Of a stretch of DNA of 64,000 nucleotides, positions 27,661 to 35,584 are shown one piece after another. The stretch is taken from NCBI RefSeq assembly GCF_018403245.1, contig NZ_BOSH01000003.1, positions 248,001 through 312,000 on the forward strand, written 5' to 3'. A program made the translations under genes and the position numbers. The stretch's first letter is position 1, and the number at the start of each line of letters is the position of its first letter. The notes beneath the pieces were generated by a model, which worked only from the letters and a program-made list of their open reading frames with translations, did not search any database and was not told where the DNA came from. This DNA comes from Paenibacillus sp. J2TS4. Its GTDB lineage: Bacteria; Bacillota; Bacilli; Paenibacillales; NBRC-103111.

Positions 27661-28629
27661 ATGAACAAGTTAGAAACCATTTTGCAAGATCATTATAGTG
27701 TAAAGATAACAAACATATCACCACAGCAGGGCGGCTGGGCGGCACTCGCCTATAAAGTGTCTAATGACAAGCATACTTACTTTTTGAAGGTTTATGAAAA
27801 AAGCAGAGCGTCCACTCCCAAATGGACGGCCCTTATAGATGAATATATGCCAATAATGGTTTGGCTCCAGCATAATAGCGGCTTGAGAGGGAAAATTCCT
27901 GTGCCATTATTAACAAAACATGGGGATTACAAGTGTGAAGATGAGGATGGAGTGTATCTGCTCTATGAATATATTGATGGAGAAACGATAGGGGATAAAG
28001 ATTTAACCCGGGAGCAAGCTCGCCAACTCTCAGAAATCATAACTGAGCTTCACAGGTATGGAGAAGAAATACCAGGGGAAACGGCTGCCATTAAGGAGGA
28101 TTTTGGTGTTCCGTTTGTGCAGCAGCTGAGGACTACATTGGATAAGGAATATAACACTATTCCTGGTGATGTCAGAGAAAAGATCCGTCCCTATATTGAA
28201 CAAATTAAAGATCTGATGGATACCGTTGACAAGCTGTCAGTAGGCTTGCGGCACAGTCATTTAAGAATGGCTATGTGCCATACAGACATTCACTATTGGA
28301 ATTTGATGCAATCCGGGCAGCAGTTGATTTTAATTGATTGGGAAGGGTTGAGATTGGCACCCGTTGAGGCGGATATGATGTTCTTAGTTGACAAGCCATA
28401 CTTTGATGAATTTATAAGGATCTATCAAAAGATTCATAGCGATTTTACGATCCATCCCGACGCCCTGAGATTCTACCAGGGGAGACGTAAGCTGGAAGAT
28501 ATATGGGAGTGGATGGAACAGCTTCTATATGACAATCAAACAGCAGAAGCTAGAGCCAATACCCTAAAGAGCTTAATCAAAGAGCTTAAAGACTTAAGAA
28601 GCCAAACCAGTTATCGACTTCATGATTAG
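27661..28629 (+). CDS. Aminoglycoside phosphotransferase-family kinase, spectinomycin-kinase-like
   Basis: 322 residues. The ATG at 27661 follows AGGAGGCG; the ATG six codons earlier has no such site. Protein-kinase-like fold: YFLKVYE holds the ATP-binding lysine, LLYEYIDGETI is the hinge, the catalytic loop is CHTDIHYWNLM (H-x-D-x4-N), and IDWEG is the Mg-binding Asp. The pattern and layout recall APH(9)-type spectinomycin kinases and related small-molecule kinases such as homoserine or fructosamine kinases. Resistance is not proven. It is a single gene, more AT-rich than the transport locus, with an adenylyltransferase-type gene next, so the pair may be acquired. Confidence 0.75.
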   Translation: MNKLETILQDHYSVKITNISPQQGGWAALAYKVSNDKHTYFLKVYEKSRASTPKWTALIDEYMPIMVWLQHNSGLRGKIPVPLLTKHGDYKCEDEDGVYLLYEYIDGETIGDKDLTREQARQLSEIITELHRYGEEIPGETAAIKEDFGVPFVQQLRTTLDKEYNTIPGDVREKIRPYIEQIKDLMDTVDKLSVGLRHSHLRMAMCHTDIHYWNLMQSGQQLILIDWEGLRLAPVEADMMFLVDKPYFDEFIRIYQKIHSDFTIHPDALRFYQGRRKLEDIWEWMEQLLYDNQTAEARANTLKSLIKELKDLRSQTSYRLHD

Positions 28630-29059
28630 GGCATCTTTCTCAGGGCACATAGGCTCCTGACGCTTCAACCAAGTACTGGTCTCCGTTGGCAATGTATTTT
28701 ACGTCAATGATGCTTGCCTATTCATCATCTTACCACGATATTACTATGAATGGGAATAATTCCCCAGACCCCATTCGCATTCAAAAAGGACTGCCGGATT
28801 GGCGCACAGACTTATCTATTGCGTCTGCTTTCAGGAATAGGGTACTCTTATATATAGATAGTTTTACATAGATTAGATTATGATTTTATGCTCATTTATT
28901 TATGTGATTTGTTAAGGAAAGGAGAACAACGATGAAAAAAAAGCTGAATAAATTATAACTCCGTAAACTGGTTGGAGCAGGGAGCATTCGAATTCGTGGC
29001 CCGCCCTCTCATTTTTGAAAATAAGTTCAATGATAAATAGGGAGGTCGGGTAAACGACG
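28630..29059. other. Intergenic region before aadK-like gene with an SD-led 8-codon ORF
   Basis: Mostly no signal. At 28932-28958 GGAAAGGAGAACAACG precedes ATG and a reading frame MKKKLNKL that stops after eight codons. It is followed in another frame by NSVNWLEQGAFEFVARPL.. ending at TAG 29038-29040, which could be debris of a lost gene. Either a leader peptide or a frameshifted remnant would fit. Confidence 0.35.
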
Positions 29060-29932
29060 ATGAGAAATGAAAAAGAAATGATGGATTGCGTCCTTCAATT
29101 TGCAGAGCAGGATGAACGGATTCGCGCCGTAACTTTAGAAGGCTCCAGGACCAATCCGAATGTGCCTAAGGATATGTTTCAGGATTACGATATCAGTTTT
29201 CTGGTCACGGAAATGGACTCTTTTGTGCAAAACCCTGACTGGATCGACAGGTTTGGCGATCGAATCATTCTTCAGACTCCTGAGGATATGTCCATGTTTC
29301 CACCGGAGTTGGGCAGGAGGTTCTCTTACCTGATGCTGTTTACCGACGGCAACCGGATCGACTTGACCTTAATTCCACTAGATGAAAAGGACGATTACTG
29401 CAAAGAAGATAAACTGCTGCTCGTGTTATTGGACAAAGACAACTGCTTGCCCGAAGTTCCGGCTCCTACAGATGAAGATTATTGGGTAAAAAGGCCGTCG
29501 GCCGCATTCTTCGCGGATTGCTGCAATGAGTTTTGGTGGGTTTCTACGTATGTGGCGAAAGGCTTGTGGAGGAAAGAGATTCTATATGCCCAGGATCATC
29601 TTAATCTATATGTCAGGCCGATGCTTATCAAGATGCTGGAGTGGCAGGTCGGCGTTCAAACTGATTTTTCACTAAGTGTGGGCAAGAACGGCAAGTACTT
29701 GAAGAACTATCTTTCGGAACATAGCTGGCAGCAGCTTATGCAGACGTACCCCAGTGGAAGCTATGAAGATGTCTGGAATGCACTGTTCACAATGGGAGAT
29801 TTGTTCCGAAGAACAGCGCAGGAGGTGGCGGATCATCTGCAGTATGAGTGCCCGCTTGAAGAGGATCGGCGCGTCACGAATTATTTAAAGCGTGTCCAGG
29901 CTCTGCCATCTGATGCTGCTGAAATATTTTAA
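29060..29932 (+). CDS. aadK: Aminoglycoside 6-adenylyltransferase (AadK/ANT(6) family)
   Basis: 290 residues, the usual ANT(6) length. LEGSRTNPNVPKDMFQDYDI carries the nucleotidyltransferase G-S-x(n)-D-x-D motif (D-Y-D-I), and GNRIDLTLIP has the third acidic residue. WWVSTYVAKGLWRKEILYAQ belongs to the helical substrate domain. These enzymes transfer AMP from ATP to the 6-OH of streptomycin. The ribosome site GGGAGG lies about 14 bases before the ATG, further than usual. Resistance would need testing, because chromosomal AadK proteins vary in activity. Confidence 0.85.
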   Translation: MRNEKEMMDCVLQFAEQDERIRAVTLEGSRTNPNVPKDMFQDYDISFLVTEMDSFVQNPDWIDRFGDRIILQTPEDMSMFPPELGRRFSYLMLFTDGNRIDLTLIPLDEKDDYCKEDKLLLVLLDKDNCLPEVPAPTDEDYWVKRPSAAFFADCCNEFWWVSTYVAKGLWRKEILYAQDHLNLYVRPMLIKMLEWQVGVQTDFSLSVGKNGKYLKNYLSEHSWQQLMQTYPSGSYEDVWNALFTMGDLFRRTAQEVADHLQYECPLEEDRRVTNYLKRVQALPSDAAEIF

Positions 29933-30222
29933 AGAAATTAAGACCTGGATTAGATGTCCTCCTAGATGGCTGGGTGAGCTAGATATTGTCCGCATTAGAG
30001 GAGAATGTCCGGCTATTTTACAAAATTCGTCCGGCAGGGATGGAGTACCTGGGTAGCATCAAGCACGGTTTGTAAGATTGAGCCGTAATCTGGTGATAAA
30101 AATATAGTGCAGGAATGGCTGTCCCCATCTTGCCTTGGTTGTTCAGGTATGGTTAGGGATGGCCTCCTATGTTGTATAACTGTGAGTGAATGTGCATATA
30201 TTCAATTATTCATAAGAAAATA
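29933..30222. other. Intergenic, no feature seen
   Basis: About 290 bases between the aadK-like gene and the promoter of the multicopper oxidase operon. No gene, repeat or clear hairpin found. Confidence 0.4.
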
Positions 30223-30251
30223 TTTACAGCGGATGAAAGCGGATATATAAT
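30223..30251 (+). promoter_or_regulatory. Promoter of the multicopper oxidase-ZIP-cytochrome operon
   Basis: TTTACA (30223-30228), 17-bp spacer, TATAAT (30246-30251). This predicts a 5' leader of about 97 bases, which contains a hairpin. Confidence 0.75.
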
Positions 30252-30267
30252 GGTTCTCAACGAGGTA

Positions 30268-30304
30268 AGGGCAGAGCTTATTTTTTTGAAATAAAAGTTG
30301 CCCT
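30268..30304 (+). promoter_or_regulatory. Structured 5' leader hairpin of the metal-oxidase operon
   Basis: AGGGCA (30268-30273) pairs with TGCCCT (30299-30304), and inner CTTATTT pairs with AAATAAAAG with a bulge. There is no T-run, so it is not an ordinary terminator. It lies inside the predicted leader, about 50 bases before the GTG start. Confidence 0.4.
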
Positions 30305-30354
30305 AATCAAAAACATTTCATCTTGTACAATTTATGTGGGAGGGGTAAAGTGTT

Positions 30355-31398
30355 GTGGAGGATTTGAACAAGCAAGTTTCACGTCGAAAATTTTTGAAGA
30401 TTGGAGCTGCGGGAACGGCCGCTCTTGTAGGCGGCGCGCTTCTCAATCCAGCAAGCTTGTTACAAAGCCGGGTGAGGGCAGAGACTGCAAATGACGCACA
30501 TAATGCTCATAATACTCATAACGCACATGCCGGCATGCAGCATGGCTATGACCCGGGAACGGAAGTGACGGAAGGACTGAAAATGGCGCAGCAAGCCTTG
30601 ACTAATTTCGATTATGGCAAGGTGAGCACGCTGCCTGATGGGCGAACGTTGAGGGAGTACGAGATGACAGCGCTGGAGAAGGACATCGAAATTATGAGAG
30701 GGATCCTGTTTCCGGCATGGACCTACAACGGAACGGTTCCCGGCCCTGCGATCCGCTGCACGGAGGGCGATGTCGTTCGGGTAAAATTCATCAATGCCAC
30801 GACCCACTCTCACTCCATTCATTTTCATGGAATTCATCCGACAGAAATGGACGGGGTGGAACCGATTCCGCCGGGAGGAACTTTTACTTACGAATTCGAA
30901 GCCAAGCCTGCCGGTATGCAGGTTTATCACTGTCATGTACAGCCTTTTCAGCATCACATTCACAAAGGGATGTATGGGAATTTCATTATTGACCCGAAAA
31001 TTCCGAGGAAGCCTGCGCAGGAATTATCGATGGTCATGAACGGGTTTGACTTGGATTTCGACGGGGATAACGAAGTATACGCAGTAAACAGCTACGGCTT
31101 TGCATTCATGCAGGAACCGATTAAGGTCAAGGCTGGAGAGTTAGTCCGAATTTATTTAAGCAACTTCCTTGAATTTGACTTGATCAACTCATTCCATCTG
31201 CATGCCGCCTATTTTCATTATTATGCAACAGGCTCAGACCCTGAAGCGCGTCCGTACTACACCGATACAATCTCTCAGATGCAGGGGGAGCGCGGTATTG
31301 TCGAAATCGTATTTCCGGCACCGGGGAAATATATGTTTCACGCGCATGTAAGCGAATTTACGGAGCTCGGCTGGATGGGCAACTTTGAGGCGGAGTAA
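30355..31398 (+). CDS. Tat-exported two-domain multicopper oxidase
   Basis: 347 residues, GTG start with GGGAGGGG 9 bases upstream. A twin-arginine signal (SRRKFLKIG, 9-17) is followed by a His/Asn-rich stretch (AHNAHNTHNAHAGMQHG). Two cupredoxin domains: the first carries HSIHFHG, YHCHVQPFQHH and HKGMYG, giving a type-1 copper Cys-His-Met set plus H-x-H ligands; the second has FHLHAAYFHYY and FHAHVSEF, i.e. H-x-H pairs but no cysteine. The type-1 site is thus only in domain 1, as in two-domain laccase-like oxidases of the type with a single N-terminal blue site. Copper nitrite reductase is an alternative with a similar fold. Substrate may be a metal ion, given the ZIP gene 13 bases downstream. 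Confidence 0.85.
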   Translation: MEDLNKQVSRRKFLKIGAAGTAALVGGALLNPASLLQSRVRAETANDAHNAHNTHNAHAGMQHGYDPGTEVTEGLKMAQQALTNFDYGKVSTLPDGRTLREYEMTALEKDIEIMRGILFPAWTYNGTVPGPAIRCTEGDVVRVKFINATTHSHSIHFHGIHPTEMDGVEPIPPGGTFTYEFEAKPAGMQVYHCHVQPFQHHIHKGMYGNFIIDPKIPRKPAQELSMVMNGFDLDFDGDNEVYAVNSYGFAFMQEPIKVKAGELVRIYLSNFLEFDLINSFHLHAAYFHYYATGSDPEARPYYTDTISQMQGERGIVEIVFPAPGKYMFHAHVSEFTELGWMGNFEAE

Positions 31399-31410
31399 GG
31401 GGGGAAAGCA

Positions 31411-32622
31411 ATGAGCCAATTACAAACGAATATGGCGCCGCAGCCTAAATCGAATGCGGGCAAAATGTGGCTATGGGCCATCTTGCCGGTAGTTCTGTTG
31501 ATTGCGATGATTGCCGCTATTGCGACGATGGGGACGGGGCTGGATGAAGAATCACCGGTTCCGATTGAAAACCTGGATGTGGAGAAAGTTATGATGACGG
31601 ATGGTGGATTTGTTCTTAAAGTGTTGAATTCCAGCCCGCAGAAGATGACTATCGCACAAGTCATTGTTGGCGATGCATACTGGAACTTCAGCGCGGAACC
31701 GGAGGCAACCATTCCTCGCCTTGGGCGGGCGACGATCATCATTCCCTATCCATGGGTGGAAGGCGATGGGTATGAAATCCGGCTCGTCTCGGAGGAAAGC
31801 TCGATTTTTAGTGCCGAGATTGAAGCGGCGGTGCAGACGCCGGAGCCGAGTGGACAACGGATATGGCAGTATGCGCTGCTCGGTTTTTATGTCGGCGTTA
31901 TTCCCGTTGCCCTTGGGCTGATGTGGTTCCCGTTTATGCGCCGGTTTTCGGTCAAGGGGATGCATGCTGTACTTGCGTTTACTGTCGGGCTTCTTGTTTT
32001 TCTGGTCGTGGATACGATCGAGGAAGGGCTGGAAATGGCAGCGGCGGCGCCCGAAGTATTTCAGGGGACGGGATTGGTTTGGTTCGGCGCTTTGTTAAGC
32101 TTTCTGTTTCTGGTGGCAATCGATCAGGCGAATGGACGTAAATCCCAAAGGGCCTCATCGGAGGGTAAATCGATCGCATATAAATTGGCCGCTGGAATCG
32201 GGCTGCATAATTTCGGAGAAGGCCTTGCGATTGGTACCGCTTTTGCTGTAGGCGAAGCAGCTTTAGGGACCTTCCTTGTCATTGGATTTACATTGCATAA
32301 TATTACCGAAGGAATTGGGATTGCCGCACCTCTGACCAAGGATCGTCCCAACTGGAAAACATTCATTTGGCTGGCTGTCATTGGGGGTGGTCCGGCTATT
32401 GCAGGTGTCTGGGCAGGAGGATTTGTCTTCAATAATACACTCGCCGCCTTATTCTTCGGGATTGGCGCCGGTGCAATCGCTCAAGTGATCTATGTGATCG
32501 CCAAAATGATTATGAAAGAATCTGCCAAACACCAGTATACATTATTATCCTGGAGAAACTTTGGCAGCATTTCACTGGGTATTGTTGTGATGTATGCTAC
32601 TGCGCTGCTTGTAACTTCCTGA
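31411..32622 (+). CDS. ZIP-family metal permease with an N-terminal extracytoplasmic domain
   Basis: 403 residues, GGGGGG before ATG. N-terminal membrane segment (19-40) and an outside beta-domain (about 48-140, VEKVMMTDGGFVLKVLNSSP) not usual in ZIP proteins. Then about seven or eight membrane segments with the two metal-site helices HNFGEGLAIG (about 266) and HNITEGIGIA (about 296), the H-N-x-x-E-G signatures of ZIP transporters. It should import a divalent metal (Zn, Fe or Mn). Lies between the multicopper oxidase and the cytochrome, which suggests oxidation-linked metal handling. Confidence 0.88.
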   Translation: MSQLQTNMAPQPKSNAGKMWLWAILPVVLLIAMIAAIATMGTGLDEESPVPIENLDVEKVMMTDGGFVLKVLNSSPQKMTIAQVIVGDAYWNFSAEPEATIPRLGRATIIIPYPWVEGDGYEIRLVSEESSIFSAEIEAAVQTPEPSGQRIWQYALLGFYVGVIPVALGLMWFPFMRRFSVKGMHAVLAFTVGLLVFLVVDTIEEGLEMAAAAPEVFQGTGLVWFGALLSFLFLVAIDQANGRKSQRASSEGKSIAYKLAAGIGLHNFGEGLAIGTAFAVGEAALGTFLVIGFTLHNITEGIGIAAPLTKDRPNWKTFIWLAVIGGGPAIAGVWAGGFVFNNTLAALFFGIGAGAIAQVIYVIAKMIMKESAKHQYTLLSWRNFGSISLGIVVMYATALLVTS

Positions 32623-32699
32623 TCCGGATTTAATCCCGTTTCTGCAGCCTATGGCGAACAGTATCTCCCAATGAAATCATGGGAATGGAGAGAAAAGCT

Positions 32700-33047
32700 A
32701 TGAACAAAATTCGTTTAATAGTTAATCTATTTCTGCTGCTGATGCTAGTTGCCGCAGGCTGCGGCAAAGAATCTGAAAAGGCAGGACAACCGGCAGGCTT
32801 GACGGTCGACGACACTATAATCGCTCAGGCGGAAATGCTGTACGAGGGCAACTGCATGGCTTGTCATGGCGTGGAGCTGGAAGGAACGGCAGGTCCTTCT
32901 CTGCTCGCCATTGGCGAGCACCGAAGCACCAAGCAAATTGCCAAGCAGATATTGCAAGGCAGCTCGAGAATGCCCGGATTTCAATCCAGATTGACGGAAG
33001 AGGAGATTCAAATGCTGGCTCTATGGCTTGCCTCCCGAAAAGAATAA
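32700..33047 (+). CDS. Lipoprotein c-type cytochrome (monoheme)
   Basis: 115 residues. The ATG at 32700 has GGAGAG upstream; the ATG seven codons earlier lacks one. Signal with lipobox VAAGCGK (Cys about 21), then one class-I cytochrome c domain with heme site CMACH (about 59-63) and the axial Met in SSRMPGF. Typical of cytochrome c551 (CccB)-like electron carriers on the outer face of the Gram-positive membrane. Third gene of the oxidase-ZIP unit (77-base gap), it could pass electrons from or to the copper oxidase. Heme attachment would need the CcdA/TlpA type of factors encoded 5 kb downstream or elsewhere. Confidence 0.88.
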   Translation: MNKIRLIVNLFLLLMLVAAGCGKESEKAGQPAGLTVDDTIIAQAEMLYEGNCMACHGVELEGTAGPSLLAIGEHRSTKQIAKQILQGSSRMPGFQSRLTEEEIQMLALWLASRKE

Positions 33048-33075
33048 GTCTCCCTTACCATCTATAATAAATTGT

Positions 33076-34074
33076 TTACGGAAGGAGAAGGATTCTGCCG
33101 GATGATTGTCTCTGCTCGAATCGGGCATGGGCTTGAGCGGCTTCCGCCAACGAATATTTGCGGTCAACAGGAATAACGAATTTTCCTGCCCTCGTCCATT
33201 CAAGCAATAAGGGGATGAATTCGGGCCAATCGTTTCGGTAAGGAAGCCCATTCGTCCGGGTAATGAACAAAGAGCCTTTCTCCTGCAATGTCATCAGATC
33301 GAATGGAGGAATATATCCGCTGGCCTGCCCAAAGATGATCAGATAGCCGCCCAGTCCGAGGCTGTCGAGATTGGCTGCAAACGTATCCTTGCCAACTCCG
33401 TCATATACGACATGGACCCCGCGTCCTTCAGTAATGCGCCTAGCTTCTTTGGCGATATCCGATTTGGAGGACACGATAATTTCTTCCGCCCCATATTGAC
33501 GGACAAGCTCCCCTTTGGCTTCCGTAGAGGTCACTCCGATCACACGGCCTCCCCGAAGCTTCGCCATCTGCACAAGCAGCAGTCCCAAGCCGCCGGCCGC
33601 TGCCTGAACCAGACACCAATCCCCAGGCTTTACAGGGTATGCCTTGTGAGTGAAGGCATAGGCCAAAAATCCTTGAGTGAGCCCTGCAGCCGCCTGATCT
33701 AAGTCAAGTTCATCCGGAATGGGCATAATCCGGTCCGCGCGGGTGACCGCATGCGTGGCATAAGTGCCCGTTCCTCCGAAGATCAGTACCCGGTCTCCGA
33801 CTTTCAGCCGGGTGGGGCAATCAGGACCCAGCGTCTCTACTACACCGACGCCCTGACTGCCGGGAGTTAGCGGTAGGGTAGAGGCCAGGCCGCCTTGCTC
33901 CTTATAAAACTCCTGCTTAACCAAATCGCCCCGCCGATGCTGCACATCGAGAAAATTGACCGAAGCGGCATGAAGACGAACAAGCACTTCTCCCGGACCC
34001 GGAATTAGCGGAGGGATATCTTCCAGCACCATGACTTCAGGACCGCCGTATGTGTGAATTCGAATAGCTTTCAT
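33076..34074 (-). CDS. NADPH:quinone oxidoreductase (zinc-free MDR family)
   Basis: 332 residues. GroES-like N-terminal domain (MKAIRIHTYGGPEVM.., GEVLVRLHAASVNFLDVQHR) and nucleotide-binding domain with QAAAGGLGLLLVQMAKLRGG (about 155-175). Zinc ligands are absent, as in quinone reductases. It reduces quinones or enones with NADPH in the cytosol. A good promoter on the minus strand is framed by two copies of GTTTCYNNGRAAC, and a third copy lies before the MarR gene on the other side of the gap, so a MarR-controlled stress response is likely. Confidence 0.88.
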   Translation of the reverse strand: MKAIRIHTYGGPEVMVLEDIPPLIPGPGEVLVRLHAASVNFLDVQHRRGDLVKQEFYKEQGGLASTLPLTPGSQGVGVVETLGPDCPTRLKVGDRVLIFGGTGTYATHAVTRADRIMPIPDELDLDQAAAGLTQGFLAYAFTHKAYPVKPGDWCLVQAAAGGLGLLLVQMAKLRGGRVIGVTSTEAKGELVRQYGAEEIIVSSKSDIAKEARRITEGRGVHVVYDGVGKDTFAANLDSLGLGGYLIIFGQASGYIPPFDLMTLQEKGSLFITRTNGLPYRNDWPEFIPLLLEWTRAGKFVIPVDRKYSLAEAAQAHARFEQRQSSGRILLLP

Positions 34075-34100
34075 AAAAATCGCTCCCTTATCGATTTATT

Positions 34101-34160
34101 GTTTCTTGGAAACAATAATAACAAACAGCAGAACCTTCGTCAATATTGTTTCCGAGAAAC
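34101..34160 (-). promoter_or_regulatory. Promoter and twin operators of the quinone oxidoreductase gene
   Basis: On the minus strand TTGACG (34143-34138), 17-bp spacer, TATTAT (34120-34115). Palindromes GTTTCTTGGAAAC (34101-34113) and GTTTCCGAGAAAC (34148-34160) sit just downstream of the -10 and just upstream of the -35. Their spacing, about 47 bp, places both near the polymerase footprint edges. Confidence 0.7.
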
Positions 34161-34492
34161 GTTTAATGGTGAATGATTGAAATATAGTTCCTTGCTATAA
34201 AGAAAGCTTGTCCAAAAAAGCAACTTAAGGCTTACAAAAATAACGGCGGACGATCTGGCAGTTGTCCATTTAACAACGGATTCGGTAAGAAGCCGTTTTT
34301 AAGGAAGAGCTTTTTTGGAACAGCCAATGGACGGACCAATACTATTTTTCTATTCTGGACAAGGAATTTTTTTCAAAATAGCAAGTTTAGCCAGGGGGAA
34401 GAGCTTGACTTAATTGCAATTATAATTCCTTGGTCCTTTGGACCAGTATCCCCTTAGATCAGGAAAGAGGACGGCCCAGGCTAAAGTTAACC

Positions 34493-34680
34493 GGAAATAC
34501 AAGAAAGAGGGACGGACGGGACCTAGTAACGGGAAATACAAGAAAGAGGGACAGTCGGGCCTAGTAACGGGAAATACAAGAAAGAGGGACAGACGGGGCC
34601 TAGTAATGGGTTCAAGAAAGCCGTACAAGTAGGGCTGAGTAACGGGAAATACAAGAAGGGTGAACAAGTGGGGGCGGTAT
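34493..34680. repeat. Tandem minisatellite of about 38 bp, five degenerate copies
   Basis: GGAAATACAAGAAAGAGGGA starts at 34493, 34532 and 34570; degraded copies begin near 34609 and 34645. Periods are 36-39 bp. Each unit ends CTAGTAACG. Frames on both strands are open through part of it, but this follows from the repeat length and no ribosome site fits. It fills most of the gap between the quinone reductase and MarR genes. Confidence 0.75.
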
Positions 34681-34784
34681 TGGAAACTTTCATAAATGTT
34701 GATTTTGCAGTACGAGTTTACCGAGGGGCAGGTTTTGGGGGACTAGGGTGTTCCTAGTTCCTTAGGGTATTTTTCGTCAAAATA

Positions 34785-34828
34785 GTTTCCGAGGAACATT
34801 TTGTTAATGAACTCGAAATTGTTATACT
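34785..34828 (+). promoter_or_regulatory. Operator and promoter of the marR gene
   Basis: GTTTCCGAGGAAC (34785-34797), a third copy of the palindrome found at the quinone reductase promoter, stands just before TTGTTA (34801-34806), 16-bp spacer and TATACT (34823-34828). Confidence 0.65.
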
Positions 34829-34861
34829 GGAAAATAAATGATAGTTAAAAAGGTGGCGTTG

Positions 34862-35395
34862 ATGGAGAAAAACAAAATTCAAGCGGCACGGGCAACAGAC
34901 AAGCTCCCATTGATCACGGAAGTCATGGGATTATTTGAGCAGATCGGGAAGCGGATGCAGACGGAGGATGACGAGGAGCGCCGTTGGCTTATTCAGCATT
35001 GTACCGATCCGGCATTGGACAAGCTGTTGAAGGATATGACGGTCATGGAACTGCATGTCGTTGACGCGATCGGCCGCCTGGAACCGGTGAACGGCATCAC
35101 CATTTCCAAAACTTTTGGAATTCCCAAAGGCAGCGTGTCCAAAATTACGCGAAGACTGGCTGCCCGGGGCCTGATCCAAACCGAGAATCTGCCCAATAAC
35201 AAGAAAGAAATTTTGTTCCGCACAACTCCACTCGGCCAAGAGCTATTCGAGCTCCACCAAGCACTTCACCGGCAGATGGAACGAGGGGTGGTTCGATTTC
35301 TTCAGAAGTACGGGAGCGATGAATTGGACTTGGTCGCTCGTATTCTCAAGGATGCTCTGGAGACGTCGTTTCTCCAGCCCAATGAGGAAGAATAA
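34862..35395 (+). CDS. MarR-family transcriptional regulator
   Basis: 177 residues from the ATG at 34862, which has AAAGGTGG upstream; an earlier in-frame ATG (34838) lies within the leader. Winged helix about 65-130: MTVMELHVVDAIG, ISKTFGIPKGSVSKITRRLA (recognition helix), LIQTENLPNNKKEILFRTTP (wing). A 40-residue N-terminal extension precedes it. The same palindrome before this gene and around the divergent quinone reductase promoter suggests it represses both until an electrophile or oxidant appears. The inducer is unknown. Confidence 0.82.
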   Translation: MEKNKIQAARATDKLPLITEVMGLFEQIGKRMQTEDDEERRWLIQHCTDPALDKLLKDMTVMELHVVDAIGRLEPVNGITISKTFGIPKGSVSKITRRLAARGLIQTENLPNNKKEILFRTTPLGQELFELHQALHRQMERGVVRFLQKYGSDELDLVARILKDALETSFLQPNEEE

Positions 35396-35481
35396 GCTAA
35401 ATGACGGGTCTTTCAAGAAAGCCGGATTCGTACAGCTTCCAGTATGCTAGGATGTTCTACAAAGAAAACAATTTGCCGCTA

Positions 35482-35511
35482 AAAACCGATGGGCTCATTC
35501 TCATCGGTTTT
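35482..35511 (+). terminator. Terminator after marR
   Basis: AAAACCGATG (35482-35491) pairs perfectly with CATCGGTTTT (35502-35511). Confidence 0.8.
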
Positions 35512-35584
35512 GTCTTTAACGTTTCTTAACAAACGGGTGTTATTCTCGGAAGAATGGCAATGCTTCTTAAGGGGAGGTTGAGGT

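Noticed and set aside
28686..28871. 60-codon frame between the two resistance-type genes
   Set aside because: No ribosome site and no recognisable family.
34410..34667. Repeat-containing frames on both strands (FLYFP-type repeats on the minus strand)
   Set aside because: Openness follows from the repeat unit; no ribosome site, and period varies between 36 and 39 bp, which breaks frame.
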